Below are positions 13,690-13,938 of a DNA stretch of 13,938 bases, piece after piece (within the stretch, counting starts at the first letter, position 1; every line of letters begins with the position of its first letter). Where the stretch lies: positions 1 to 13,938 of the forward strand of contig JAEXBN010000023.1 of NCBI GenBank assembly GCA_023394045.1, given 5' to 3'. The position numbers and the translations under genes were made by a program. Under the pieces are notes generated by a model that made no database searches, had not been told where the DNA came from, and saw only the letters and a list, made by a program, of their open reading frames with translations. Source of the DNA: Bacillota bacterium (GTDB taxonomy: Bacteria; Bacillota; Clostridia; Tissierellales; Peptoniphilaceae).

Positions 13690-13938
13690 TTACCGTTTGT
13701 TCATCGTCTTGCGAATATCGAGAGCAACGGCGATCACGATGACCGCGCCCTGGAAAATATTCGTCATCTCCGGTGTGATGCCGAGGAACTGAAGACAAGT
13801 CTTCAGCAATTCAAAAATCATCACGCCCAACAGAATTCCGGGAACGGTACCAACACCGCCTGCTGTCGATACGCCGCCAATGGTCGCCGCCGCAATCGCT
13901 TCAAGCTCATATCCCGTTCCAGCAGAAACCGCCGCCGA
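13690..13938 (-). CDS. mglC: Galactose/methyl-galactoside ABC permease, C-terminal fragment
   Basis: The last 82 codons are visible, ending with TAA at 13692-13690; the rest lies beyond the right edge. The sequence SAGTGYELEAIAAATIGGVS, then TAGGVGTVPGILLGV, two hydrophobic helices and the end ALDIRKTMNKR are characteristic of the RbsC/MglC group of sugar permeases. The segment AGTGYELEAIAAA is particularly close to MglC. It would form the transmembrane channel of a galactose-type importer. Its partners (receptor MglB and ATPase MglA) would lie to the right. Assignment to galactose over ribose rests on the downstream epimerase-like gene and galK. Confidence 0.8.
   Translation of the reverse strand, partial: SAAVSAGTGYELEAIAAATIGGVSTAGGVGTVPGILLGVMIFELLKTCLQFLGITPEMTNIFQGAVIVIAVALDIRKTMNKR

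Overview
This window looks like chromosomal DNA of a Firmicute of moderate GC content. The support is the str-operon order rpsL-rpsG-fusA-tuf, strong AGGAGG-type ribosome binding sites, sigma-A-like promoters, lipoprotein-type ABC solute receptors and a cell-wall-binding-repeat (CWBR2) protein. A clostridial or tissierellial lineage is my best guess, but I cannot name a species. Nearly every gene lies on the minus strand, so transcription runs from high to low coordinates.

Right end (11561-13938): a galactose-utilisation cluster made of the 3' end of an MglC-like sugar ABC permease, an aldose-1-epimerase-like protein and galactokinase. The genes are 16 bp apart or overlap.

Centre (6843-11539): a TrpXYZ-type ABC importer with two paralogous receptor lipoproteins, one permease and one ATPase. 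Each receptor gene is preceded by a small, well-initiated leader ORF rich in aromatic codons and then by an intrinsic terminator. The leader before the distal receptor (11354-11476) ends with six Tyr codons among seven. The leader before the proximal receptor (9958-10122) has five Phe and two Tyr codons among its last 17 residues. Both leaders share a C-A-x-S-x-S-V motif, and both have alternative RNA pairings that fit ribosome-mediated attenuation. I read this as a duplicated importer/leader module tuned to aromatic amino acids. It is the most interesting system in the window.

Left-centre (2249-6829): the str operon with a near-consensus promoter before rpsL, a second promoter before tuf and a strong terminator after tuf.

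Left end (1-2170): the C-terminus of a plus-strand CWBR2 protein and its terminator, a G/T-rich stretch, an array of about eleven 54-55 bp palindromic units with constant stem arms and variable loops, and a minus-strand six-helix membrane protein. That membrane protein's signal peptide appears to sit in a separate, -1-related upstream ORF. The array lies between the converging 3' ends of these two genes.
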